From CBDBKE01 sp965218055 (GTDB lineage Bacteria > Acidobacteriota > Terriglobia > JAJPHL01 > JAPKYU01), in assembly GCA_965218055.1 (NCBI GenBank), contig CBDCKA010000002.1, forward strand, positions 1,550,001 through 1,614,000: DNA of 64,000 nucleotides, given 5' to 3'. The translations under genes were made by a program, and so were the position numbers. Below the pieces are notes generated by a model. It did not search any database, had not been told where the DNA came from, and was given only the letters and a program-made list of their open reading frames with translations. Of this stretch, positions 8,672-14,962 are shown in pieces. Each line of letters opens with the position of its first letter. The stretch's first letter is position 1.

Positions 8672-9184
8672 TCAAGGGGTGTTCATATCGAGCGGCACCG
8701 AATGCTGGATGATTTCGTTAAAAAATGTCTCACCGAGATAAATCCTGCTTTCCCACAGCACCCGCTCATCGGGGCGCTTGGGGTTCCACCAAAACTCCCT
8801 TCGATCAGCGATCCGTGAGGCAATGAACTGTCGCGACCAATGAAGCTCAGGTCGCAGGGAAAGGCTATTCCGTCCACGCCACCGTATCATCCTGCGTGGT
8901 TGTCTTGTGTGCCTGCGACGCCAGTCAAGAAGAGAATTGCGGTCGTGAGGATCGAAAGGCGCGACGTTGTTTTGTTCAGCACAGTATTCAGCCACGGCCC
9001 GGGCGAAGCCCGTATTCTCGTTCATGGTGGGGATAAGATACATAATCCTATACCTATCGCCAATCAGGGTCAGTATCCGGTATGGGCTGCCGGTTCTGGA
9101 GACAAGTTGTGCCGACAAAATTGCGCCGAAGACGATCCCGAGCATCATGGGGGTCAGGAAGCTGCCGCTGACACATGGAAACAA
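8672..9184 (-). pseudogene. chimeric remnant: MFS transporter fragment joined to plasmid Rep fragment
   Basis: One open frame carries two unrelated pieces. Its first 35 residues ('GSFLTPMMLGIVFGAILSA', 'LVSRTGSPYR') match a transmembrane helix of DHA2-type MFS drug exporters. The last 100 residues, especially 'FWWNPKRPDERVLWESRIYL' and 'GETFFNEIIQHSVPLDMNT', match the internal region of RepA/TrfA-like plasmid replication initiators, where 'LKALKRS...LYLWLTYR' would be expected to follow. The frame stops immediately after 'LDMNT', so the initiator's C-terminal winged helix is gone. A matching N-terminal Rep fragment lies at 29656-29955. Neither piece can be functional. Confidence 0.6.
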
Positions 9185-9720
9185 AACGTGGACACCCCGC
9201 CGCCGGGTTCCGTTTACCCGGAATCACAGGCCGCTGGCAGCAGCTGGCGGACTACTCCGGACACTGGCTGCTGCTGGTGTTTCACCGGCACCTGGCCTGA
9301 CTGCCGTGCCGGGAACACCTGTCGCAGTTGCGACGGCACGAGAGGGAGTTGAAGGAACTCGACGTCGAGGTTGTCGTTGTCACCTTCCAGAGCGGCCCGG
9401 CCGTGGAGGCCTATGCGCGGGAGACCTGCCTGGCGTGGCCGATACTGATCGACAGTGCGCTGGAGATGTATCAGGCCTATGGCATGAACCGGGGACATTG
9501 GTGGAGCATTTTTGGACCGCCGAGCTGGTGGGTCTATGTAAAGCTGCTGTTACGGGGGCGGCGTCTCCGGATGCCGAGTGGCGATGTCAGCCAACTGGGA
9601 GGCGACGTAATCGTCGACCCAGAGGGGATCGTTCGGCTGCACCACGTCGGCGACCGGCCAGGGGACCGACCGGCAATCCACACATTGCTCGATACCGTGC
9701 GGTGGGGCCGACAACGTTAG
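9175..9720 (+). CDS. candidate selenoprotein: redoxin of the SelL-related/AhpC-TSA type with in-frame UGA
   Basis: Reading the TGA at 9298-9300 as selenocysteine gives one continuous 181-residue protein from ATG 9175 to TAG 9720. Before the TGA it reads 'AGFRLPGITGRWQQLADYSG' and 'HWLLLVFHRHLA'. After it comes 'LPCREHLSQL', then 'VEVVVVTFQ', 'WPILIDSALEMYQAYGM' and 'GGDVIVDPEGIVRLHHVGD'. This is a thioredoxin-fold redoxin of the AhpC/TSA_2 (PF13911, SelL-related) kind, and the TGA (residue 42) falls exactly on the first Cys of the CxxC-type motif, giving U42-L-P-C45. Some relatives are known selenoproteins. A hairpin just downstream fits the bacterial SECIS pattern (separate entry). A simple Cys-to-stop mutation is the alternative. 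No sel genes lie in the window. The ribosome binding site (AGGA at about 9157) is weak. Confidence 0.72.
9305..9340 (+). promoter_or_regulatory. bacterial SECIS-like hairpin behind the UGA
   Basis: The upper stem GTCGC (9321-9325) pairs with GCGAC (9330-9334) around the loop AGTT. A lower stem CGTGCC (9305-9310) pairs with GGCACG (9335-9340), leaving a ten-base bulge on the 5' side. The loop begins 26 bases after the UGA and has G as its second base. The consensus I know for bacterial SECIS elements is a loop 16-37 nt after UGA with a G in its first two positions. Confidence 0.65.
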
Positions 9721-10307
9721 TTGCTCCTCAGCCTCCGAGCCTCCCAGCAGGGATCGGTGGGACGGGAGTGCCCCCCCGAGAACGGCGCCGCGCGAATGTA
9801 AGTCGCGCTGCCTCCGCCGGGCCGGCCCAGGGGGCCAAAAAAAGGGGGGGGACTCTACCGCCCGCCCTACTGTTCTATTAATTAATTTATTATATTGTTG
9901 TTAATAACGAATCGCCTGGCTCGATCACCCGTTAGATCACCATTTGCGAATTGGAGCTTGGAATCCATTTCCGGTCTTTTGCCCGAAGGACCGTTACCCA
10001 CGATGGCTTCATGTCCGGCTAGAGTTTCGCACGGCTACAGTTCATGCTTCTTTCGAAGATGGGGTTTTTGCACCCGCAACGGGCGGTCCGAGGGCCGCAG
10101 GCTGTAGGCTTGATTGCCATGCTAGCGGATCGACTCCTTCAACCAATCCCGCTGTTTCTCTCCGGCCACGCCGCGAGCCGCAAGCTCCAACACGGCCCGG
10201 TGCTCGATTTGGCGTTTCAGATCGCCGGCCAGGAAGTAGTGTGAGGTGGCTCAGGAAAATCGGACAGACGTTTAAGCCGCGTCGTGTTGTGTACCATCGC
10301 TTTTCCG
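9721..10307. other. gene-poor stretch with G-run and AT-rich patch
   Basis: A mixed A/G homopolymer tract (about 9837-9850) is followed by an AT-only patch (about 9880-9905) quite unlike the GC-rich surroundings. On the minus strand at about 10119-10246 a short frame reads 'HYFLAGDLKRQIEHRAVLEL' followed by 'AARGVAGEKQRDWLKESIR'. It looks like the end of a real but unrecognised protein and has no start. Nothing else is supported. Confidence 0.4.
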
Positions 10308-10629
10308 GAGAGTGAGCGAAACTTAGTTGGAAATTGAAACGGCTCCCACACCCGTGTGGTTTGATGACGTTAAGAAACGGACATCACCCCACGAGAGAAA
10401 GGAGCCGAGATGAGCAGTGTCCTATGTCCTGTCAGGAAGCGCAAGAAGGGTCGCACGCTGGGTCCGGTCAAGATCATCCGCCGCGAGGACTACTCCGACC
10501 TGGAGCTCGACGCCAAGGTAGAGCTAATCCGGTCCTTGGTGCCCCTGGGGTTGATGCACGTGGAGGAGTTGCTCGATGAGGAGGTGACGGCGCTGGCGGG
10601 CGAGCGATACGCCCGCAAGGACGTGTCAA
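10308..10629 (+). mobile_element. IS256-family element, left-end fragment with transposase N-terminus
   Basis: The left terminus GAGAGTGAGCG at 10308 resembles the GAGAGTGTC end of the complete IS256-family element at 47103. An 80-residue frame (10410-10652) with a good start encodes a transposase N-terminus: 'AKVELIRSLVPLGLMHVEEL' and 'EVTALAGERYARKD', a standard IS256/mutator beginning. After 'YARKD' the frame runs into the inverted repeat of the IS3 element, and the remaining 350 or so residues are missing. The IS3 insertion, or a deletion associated with it, removed the rest. Confidence 0.75.
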
Positions 10630-10665
10630 GGACTGATTTCTTTAGACACTGATTCTGAGAGTTTT

Positions 10666-11490
10666 TTACGCGACTAACGCATACCGTTTGGCGAATACCA
10701 CAGGCGGCATGTTGAGCGCGGAGTGAATCCGCGTGTTGTTGTAGTCCCACAGGGTGCGGTAGATCTCCGCCACTAGCTCCCCCAGTGTTTTGAAGCGGTT
10801 CGGATCTCCCAGGTCAACCTTGAATTTGTCGTAGAACGATTCCTGGTATCCGTTCTCCCAAGGGCACCCCGGGCGGCTCCGTGAAATCACGATGCCGCAT
10901 CCATCAAGGATTTCAGTGAACGCCATCGCGTCATACTCCCTCCCGTTGTCGGAGTGGAATAGACCCGGGCGCGGATGATGGAGCAGGGCGTTGGAAAGCG
11001 CCTGAATGGTGAGCGCGGCTCCCTTTCTCACCGCAACCTGGATTCCCAGGATCCGGCGGGTGTAGAGATCGATCACGGTCGCCACATAGACCTTCTTTCC
11101 GTGCTGCACGAACTCGGTGAAGTCCGTTGCCCAGATGTGGTTTGCATATGCGGGCATGAGCGCGAGCAGGAGGTTGGGATAGGTCCGGGAAACCTTGGAT
11201 TTTCTCCATTTTCTGCCTCTCCTGCGGTAGGGCTTGATGCCAAACAGACGCATGACCCTCTGCGCCCGCTGGCGGCAGAGTCCCAGTGCCGTAGCAATTC
11301 GCCGGGAGCCGTAGGAGGGATGGATCTGCAGCTCTTCTTCCAGGCGGACCTTGAGGCGCCAGTCCTTCTCCTTCATTCTTGGGACGTAATACAGGCTCGC
11401 GCGGGATATGCCAAGGGCTCGGGCAAGCGCTGATTTGTTTCTTCCTTCGCTCAATTGTTTTTTTGAGTCATGGAGAGCTTGAGCGTGATC
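10666..11490 (-). CDS. IS3-family transposase OrfB (DDE integrase)
   Basis: This is the catalytic subunit of the IS3-family transposase. The HTH_21 region 'HPSYGSRRIATALGL' is followed by an rve/DDE core: first Asp in 'IWATDFTEF', second Asp in 'FHSDNGREYDA' and Glu in 'WENGYQESFYDKFK'. The C-terminal 'YNNTRIHSALNMPPV' is characteristic. Its frame is open upstream to 11583, but that region overlaps OrfA and is not expected to be translated from its own start. Production as OrfAB by -1 frameshifting at the A7 run is expected (see regulatory entry). All three catalytic residues are present, so the element may be active. Confidence 0.88.
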   Translation of the reverse strand, partial: DHAQALHDSKKQLSEGRNKSALARALGISRASLYYVPRMKEKDWRLKVRLEEELQIHPSYGSRRIATALGLCRQRAQRVMRLFGIKPYRRRGRKWRKSKVSRTYPNLLLALMPAYANHIWATDFTEFVQHGKKVYVATVIDLYTRRILGIQVAVRKGAALTIQALSNALLHHPRPGLFHSDNGREYDAMAFTEILDGCGIVISRSRPGCPWENGYQESFYDKFKVDLGDPNRFKTLGELVAEIYRTLWDYNNTRIHSALNMPPVVFAKRYALVA

Positions 11491-11711
11491 TCGCCCACGA
11501 GTTCCAGGAGTTCTCTGTTCTGCTTCTGAAGTCGGGAGAACTCCGCCCAGGACGGGGCACCGGTTGCTCCTTTTACCATCCAACCATAGATGCTCCCTTC
11601 AGAAATACCGTGATCCTTGGCGGCCTGGGCCACCGAGATGCCTTCTTCCTTGACGCGGCGTAGGATATCGGCTTTTACGTCAGCTGCAATACGATGATGT
11701 TTTTTGTTCAT
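11451..11711 (-). CDS. IS3-family transposase OrfA
   Basis: An 86-residue DNA-binding protein with a helix-turn-helix of the HTH_Tnp_1 type ('ISVAQAAKDHGISEGSIYGW') followed by a short leucine-zipper-like helix ('RLQKQNRELLELVGEITLKL'). It starts with ATG at 11711, close to the right end of the element. It stops at 11451, seven bases past the A7 slippery run, and so overlaps OrfB. It binds the terminal repeats and dimerises with the OrfAB fusion. Confidence 0.85.
   Translation of the reverse strand: MNKKHHRIAADVKADILRRVKEEGISVAQAAKDHGISEGSIYGWMVKGATGAPSWAEFSRLQKQNRELLELVGEITLKLSMTQKNN
11458..11464 (-). promoter_or_regulatory. A7 run, programmed -1 frameshift site of the IS3 element
   Basis: Seven consecutive A on the minus strand (ACTCAAAAAAACAATTG) lie just before the OrfA stop, at the point where a -1 slip joins OrfA to OrfB. 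This is the normal arrangement in IS3-family elements. The IS3 element at 59037-60316 has the same arrangement at 59358-59364. Confidence 0.7.
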
Positions 11712-11762
11712 ATGACACCAGGGTAGTTAATTCCCAACCTCAGTGTCTAAATTACCCAGTCC

Positions 11763-12073
11763 AGGGCACTCCGTCCGGTGGCGATCCTCGGCCCCGCTAA
11801 GTCGGACTGCAGGTGCCGAAAGGTCTAGGTCAAAATCAATTCTTGCGAAAGGGAGGTGATGAATGTAGGTAACGATTTCGTGGAGAGGAATGCCTGGTGA
11901 CGAGGTGTGAATAAACTGTGTAAGGGACTTGCTGAGGACCGATTTACGACCGTGACAAAACCGTGACAAAACCCCCGAATCTGAGTCGGTTGGGATTAGC
12001 TTTGAGCGAAAAGCAGAGTCCCTAAATTATTGAACAACATAGAAGCAGATAGACCCAATAGAGAGGAGTTCAG
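11763..12073. other. stretch between IS3 and the tRNA-Arg fragment
   Basis: I support no gene here. An 80-residue open frame (11727-11969, minus) has no recognisable motif. Two overlapping GTGACAAAAC words occur at 11950-11971. The inverted copy of the 20-bp motif lies at 12003-12023. Confidence 0.4.
12003..12023 (-). repeat. 20-bp motif, right copy in inverted orientation
   Basis: The inverse complement reads AGGGACTCTGCTTTT followed by CGCTCA, identical to 8519-8538 except for one extra T. It lies 50 bp from the point where the tRNA-Arg half ends. It could be a recombinase arm-type site or an end motif of an integrative element family. Confidence 0.7.
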
Positions 12074-12115
12074 TGCTTAGAAGGCAGATGCTCTGTCCAC
12101 CTGAGCTACGGGCGC
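12074..12115 (-). pseudogene. tRNA-Arg(TCT), 5' half only
   Basis: On the minus strand the sequence GCGCCCGTAGCTCAGGTGG begins at 12115 and runs through the D-arm into CATCTGCCTTCTAAGCA, with anticodon TCT. It then diverges (CTGAACTCC) where the rest of the anticodon stem and the T-arm should be. Like the tRNA-Val fragment at 8417, it is a 5' half broken just behind the anticodon loop. The integrase gene lies on its 5' side, 112 bp away. Confidence 0.85.
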
Positions 12116-12227
12116 CTACGTGCATCCTAGCACCTAACTCCTTCATCCTCAACAAACCCTATTTCCATGGCGCATCAAAAATCGACCTGTTCGCCTCAAA
12201 CTGTGCCAAAAATGTGCCAAAAATCGT

Positions 12228-13403
12228 TCAGTTCGGCCTTGCTGTGCTCGAAATCTGTCGATGTTCGTTAGCCTGGCGGTCGAGCTTGGTCAATGCCTCT
12301 CGCATCATGTTCAGCTTCGCTTGGCTGTACCGCTTGAATACCGCCGAGTCTCCCTGCCGAAGCATTTGGGTGACAAAATGGTCCGCGACTCCCCCGGCGC
12401 TGAGTCTGGTAGCAAAGGTATGGCGCAACTCGTATATCGGGAAATGCGGCACGCCAGCACGCCGCAGTGTCGCGGCCCAAATCTTCTTCAGTGATCTGAT
12501 GTATGGCCTGCTGGATTGAAGGCGTGGCGTCGGGAACAGATACTCGCTTGCCGGCGTCGCTTCGATCTGCGCTTGGAACGCCCTGTACGCCAAATCCGGA
12601 ATCGGCATCTCGCCTACCCCGTTTGGAGTCTTGGAGTCCGGGATATAAACCACCCGGTTTTCCATATCCACCTGCGATTTCTTCATGGGCATCAGCTCCT
12701 TGTAGGGACGGAGCCCCGTCTCAGCGAGAATGACGATAGCGTTACGCAGGTAATTGGGTGCGGAAAACTCAATCCGCTGCTGCTCGCTTGCCGTCATATA
12801 GTGAGGCTTTCTGGTTGCGTTCCGTAATTGAATCGGGAATTCAACCGCACTACAGGGGTTCGCATCCAAACACTTTTTCTTCACCGCGACATTCAGAATC
12901 CGCTTCAAAATGCGGAATTCCTGGTGCACGGTTGCCGGCTTGAGCTTTCCCACAAGCCGGGTCCCTAACTTCGTGCGTACCCTCCTTCCTGAGCACAAGC
13001 GCCGATCGATGTAATCCTCAATCGCGTCTGCGGTAACTTCCGTCAAGGGACTTTCACCAAATGCCGGCCGCAGAAACTTCAGGGCATTGATATTTTCCGC
13101 GTGTGTCTTTTCCGAGCGGAATGGAGGCTTGGAACGTCTTTCCAGAAACCAATCAGCCCATTGGTTAAGGGTTAGTTTCTTGCCGGCCAGCATGGCTGGT
13201 AACCTTCCCTCGTCCCTGGCATCCAACCGGTCTCGCAGAAGACGGTTTGCTTCTTGTTCATTCGCGGTTCCTGTCGATTCCCTCTGAAGCTTTCCTTCCC
13301 GGTCCCGGTACCGCATCCACCAAAACGCGGAACCATTGCGTTGGAAGATGCTCCCTCCTCCGCTCTTCGGCCTTCCTCTCCTATTGTTCATCGATTCCTC
13401 CAT
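12228..13403 (-). CDS. tyrosine recombinase (ICE/phage-type integrase)
   Basis: This 391-residue site-specific recombinase would integrate and excise the neighbouring conjugative element. An N-terminal Arm-binding region ('GSAFWWMRYRDREGKLQRES') precedes a SAM-like core-binding domain (about 75-175) and the C-terminal catalytic domain. The visible catalytic set is Arg in 'ILAETGLRPYKEL' (about 231), 'ELRHTFATR' for HxxR (about 326) and the nucleophile Tyr in 'VFKRYSQAK' (about 357). The third-position His/Trp seen in other families is replaced in 'LRQGDSAV', as in many relatives. Its start overlaps the end of the excisionase gene by about 23 bp, so the two are co-expressed. It lies next to the tRNA-Arg half, the usual place for an integrase beside its attachment site. 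Confidence 0.93.
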   Translation of the reverse strand: MEESMNNRRGRPKSGGGSIFQRNGSAFWWMRYRDREGKLQRESTGTANEQEANRLLRDRLDARDEGRLPAMLAGKKLTLNQWADWFLERRSKPPFRSEKTHAENINALKFLRPAFGESPLTEVTADAIEDYIDRRLCSGRRVRTKLGTRLVGKLKPATVHQEFRILKRILNVAVKKKCLDANPCSAVEFPIQLRNATRKPHYMTASEQQRIEFSAPNYLRNAIVILAETGLRPYKELMPMKKSQVDMENRVVYIPDSKTPNGVGEMPIPDLAYRAFQAQIEATPASEYLFPTPRLQSSRPYIRSLKKIWAATLRRAGVPHFPIYELRHTFATRLSAGGVADHFVTQMLRQGDSAVFKRYSQAKLNMMREALTKLDRQANEHRQISSTARPN

Positions 13404-13593
13404 TTACATGAAATTGCTGGCGCCACTCGACCAGTTCCGACCGTCGGAAGCGGATCGAGCGGCCCATCATGCGGTAATGGGGAATCTGCTTTCGCTCGAC
13501 GTAAGCATACACCAGCGAGGGGCCGACGCCCAGGAAGCGGGCGGCGGCCTTCACCGTGATCGGGGCATCTGTCGCTTCTCCGTCAAGGCTCAT
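13381..13593 (-). CDS. excisionase-like HTH_17 protein
   Basis: A 70-residue winged-helix protein of the MerR-like HTH_17/excisionase type: 'ITVKAAARFLGVGPSLVYAY' is the helix-turn-helix and 'VERKQIPHYRMMGRSIRFRR' the wing. It would bend attachment-site DNA and set integrase direction. I chose the ATG at 13593, preceded by GGGAGGG, over the longer frame that starts at 13698 without a comparable site. It overlaps the integrase start. An xis-int order with overlap is typical of integrative elements. Confidence 0.85.
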   Translation of the reverse strand: MSLDGEATDAPITVKAAARFLGVGPSLVYAYVERKQIPHYRMMGRSIRFRRSELVEWRQQFHVNGGIDEQ

Positions 13594-13673
13594 CTTTCCC
13601 TCCCTACTCTCCATACAAGACCACAAGGGACAGTCACCAGAGCGAGCGCCAGGTGTGCTGCGATGGTCACGCC

Positions 13674-13793
13674 CTAGTCGGACAGGATTACTTGCCACAA
13701 CGGCGCGAGATACTCCCTCCGGGAGCCGAGGAGCAGAAGTGCCAATCCCGCCCCGGCGGTGGTCAGGGCGACGCTGACTTTCCAGGGTTGCAT
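13674..13793 (-). CDS. 39-residue membrane protein, short paralogue of the 26226-26549 protein
   Basis: A short frame begins at an ATG overlapping the region just behind the upstream 66-residue gene. It reads 'MQPWKVSVALTTAGAGLALL' followed by 'LLGSRREYLAPLW' and stops at 13674. It has one hydrophobic segment (residues 9-23). Its first ten residues match the start of the 107-residue T4SS-locus protein at 26226-26549 ('MQPWKISVGLTAIILAVALM'), so it is probably a truncated or reduced paralogue. The function of either is unknown. A membrane role linked to the secretion channel is a reasonable guess from context. Confidence 0.5.
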   Translation of the reverse strand: MQPWKVSVALTTAGAGLALLLLGSRREYLAPLWQVILSD

Positions 13794-13799
13794 CGTCTC

Positions 13800-14000
13800 T
13801 TACAGCTCGGAGGCGGCCGAGTCCCTCTGAGCAGGACCCCTGGTGCCGTCTTTTCCCTCGCCCCGGCCGCCGCCGACCACTTCCTCGCCGCCCACGTCTT
13901 CGGGGAAGACGCCGTATTGTTCGGCGATCCAGGCCGGGACTTCCAGCGTCTCCTCACCGCCCCGGCCGAGCTCCCGGTCGAAGTCCTCGAGAGTCTTCAT
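13800..14000 (-). CDS. small hypothetical protein behind trbB-like gene
   Basis: A 66-residue frame whose ATG overlaps the stop of the VirB11-like ATPase gene (13997), the same coupling seen between most genes of this locus. It begins 'MKTLEDFDRELGRGGEETLE' and continues 'VPAWIAEQYGVFPEDVGGEE', a charged start followed by a Gly-rich tail. I do not recognise the family. The overlap and direction support it as the next member of the conjugation operon. Confidence 0.5.
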   Translation of the reverse strand: MKTLEDFDRELGRGGEETLEVPAWIAEQYGVFPEDVGGEEVVGGGRGEGKDGTRGPAQRDSAASEL

Positions 14001-14962
14001 CCGTTATCGTGTTCCCTCCAGATCGGCTTGATGATCCAGTGGTTCCGTGGCGCGTCGTAGCCCTGGACGAGCAGCGCTTCCTCCACGAAGCGGCGTCCCT
14101 CTCGCCGGGTCATGTGAATCACCATCGCAATGCCGTCCACCACACCACGGCAGGTGACCTCCCAGGGAAGCTCACCGCCGCCCTGCATGGCGCAACTGGC
14201 GAGCCGCGACAAGGCAGATTCTGCGTTGTTGGCGTGTACGGTGGTGAGCGAGCCGCCGTGTCCGGTGTTGAGGGCTTGCAATAGATCAGCGGCCTCCCCG
14301 CCGCGCACCTCGCCCACCACGATATGATCCGGTCGGTGCCGCAAGGCGTGGCGCACCAAGTCGCGGATCGTCACCGCTCCGCTGTCGATCCCCCGCGCCT
14401 CGAAGCGGACGCAATTGGAGCGCTCGATGCGAAGCTCCAGGGTGTCCTCGATGGCGACAATACGCTCGTCCTGGGGTAGGAGTTCAATGAGCGCATTGAG
14501 AAGGGTGGTCTTGCCCGATCCGGTGCCGCCGGAAACCAGGATGTTGCGCCGGGAGCGCAACACCCGCTCCGCTTCCGCTCGCACGTCTTCTGGGAGTGCG
14601 CCTTGCTTCACGAGATCATCCGCCGAGAACGCCCGCTTGCCAAAGCGCCGCATGGTGATCGCCACCGTGGGGCTCGCGGGCGGAACACAGATGGCAACCC
14701 GCGATCCGTCGTCCAGGCGCGCATCGACAATCGGCGAGCTCGCCGGGTCCAGGCCCAAAGGACGGGCGATGTGGATGGCCGCCCGTAGGAGGGCCGCTTC
14801 GTCCAGGCGCGGAGCTTGGTGGGCCGTCAACTCCCCGGCCCGCTCGACCCAGACATTGAACGGCCCGTTAATCATGATCTCGCTGACTTCGGAATCTTCC
14901 AGGGCGTTTTCCAGGCCCGGTAGAAACAGTTTCAGGTGTTCCAGTCCACTCGCGGCGCTCAT
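13997..14962 (-). CDS. trbB: VirB11/TrbB-type secretion ATPase
   Basis: This hexameric traffic ATPase powers pilus assembly and substrate transfer at the inner membrane face of the type IV secretion channel. It is about 321 residues from the ATG at 14962, which overlaps the stop of the coupling-protein gene in ATGA; an upstream in-frame start at 14989 is less likely. Motifs: Walker A 'SGGTGSGKTTLLNAL', Asp box 'ERIVAIEDTLEL', Walker B region 'LRHRPDHIVVGEVRGGEA' and His box 'TGHGGSLTTVHANNAESAL'. The length is normal for TrbB. The gene is intact and all catalytic motifs are present. Confidence 0.93.
   Translation of the reverse strand: MSAASGLEHLKLFLPGLENALEDSEVSEIMINGPFNVWVERAGELTAHQAPRLDEAALLRAAIHIARPLGLDPASSPIVDARLDDGSRVAICVPPASPTVAITMRRFGKRAFSADDLVKQGALPEDVRAEAERVLRSRRNILVSGGTGSGKTTLLNALIELLPQDERIVAIEDTLELRIERSNCVRFEARGIDSGAVTIRDLVRHALRHRPDHIVVGEVRGGEAADLLQALNTGHGGSLTTVHANNAESALSRLASCAMQGGGELPWEVTCRGVVDGIAMVIHMTRREGRRFVEEALLVQGYDAPRNHWIIKPIWREHDNG

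Larger units (their letters stand above)
10630..11762 (-). mobile_element. IS3-family element
   Basis: The ends carry an imperfect inverted repeat: GGACTG, five variable bases, TTTAGACACTGA at 10630 and its inverse at the right end (11738-11762). The length of 1133 bp fits a small IS3-family member. Two overlapping frames on the minus strand encode OrfA and OrfB. The left end lies inside the IS256-type transposase fragment. I see no clean 3-bp target duplication. Confidence 0.8.

Noticed and set aside
9298..9300. TGA as an ordinary stop with a new start at 9328
   Set aside because: Kept as an alternative only. The upstream frame reads as the proper redoxin N-terminus, the TGA falls on a family Cys position and a SECIS-like hairpin follows.
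8417..12115. Group I intron in tRNA anticodon loops
   Set aside because: The two halves belong to different tRNAs on opposite strands, no 3' exons follow, and the interior holds unrelated genes and IS elements.
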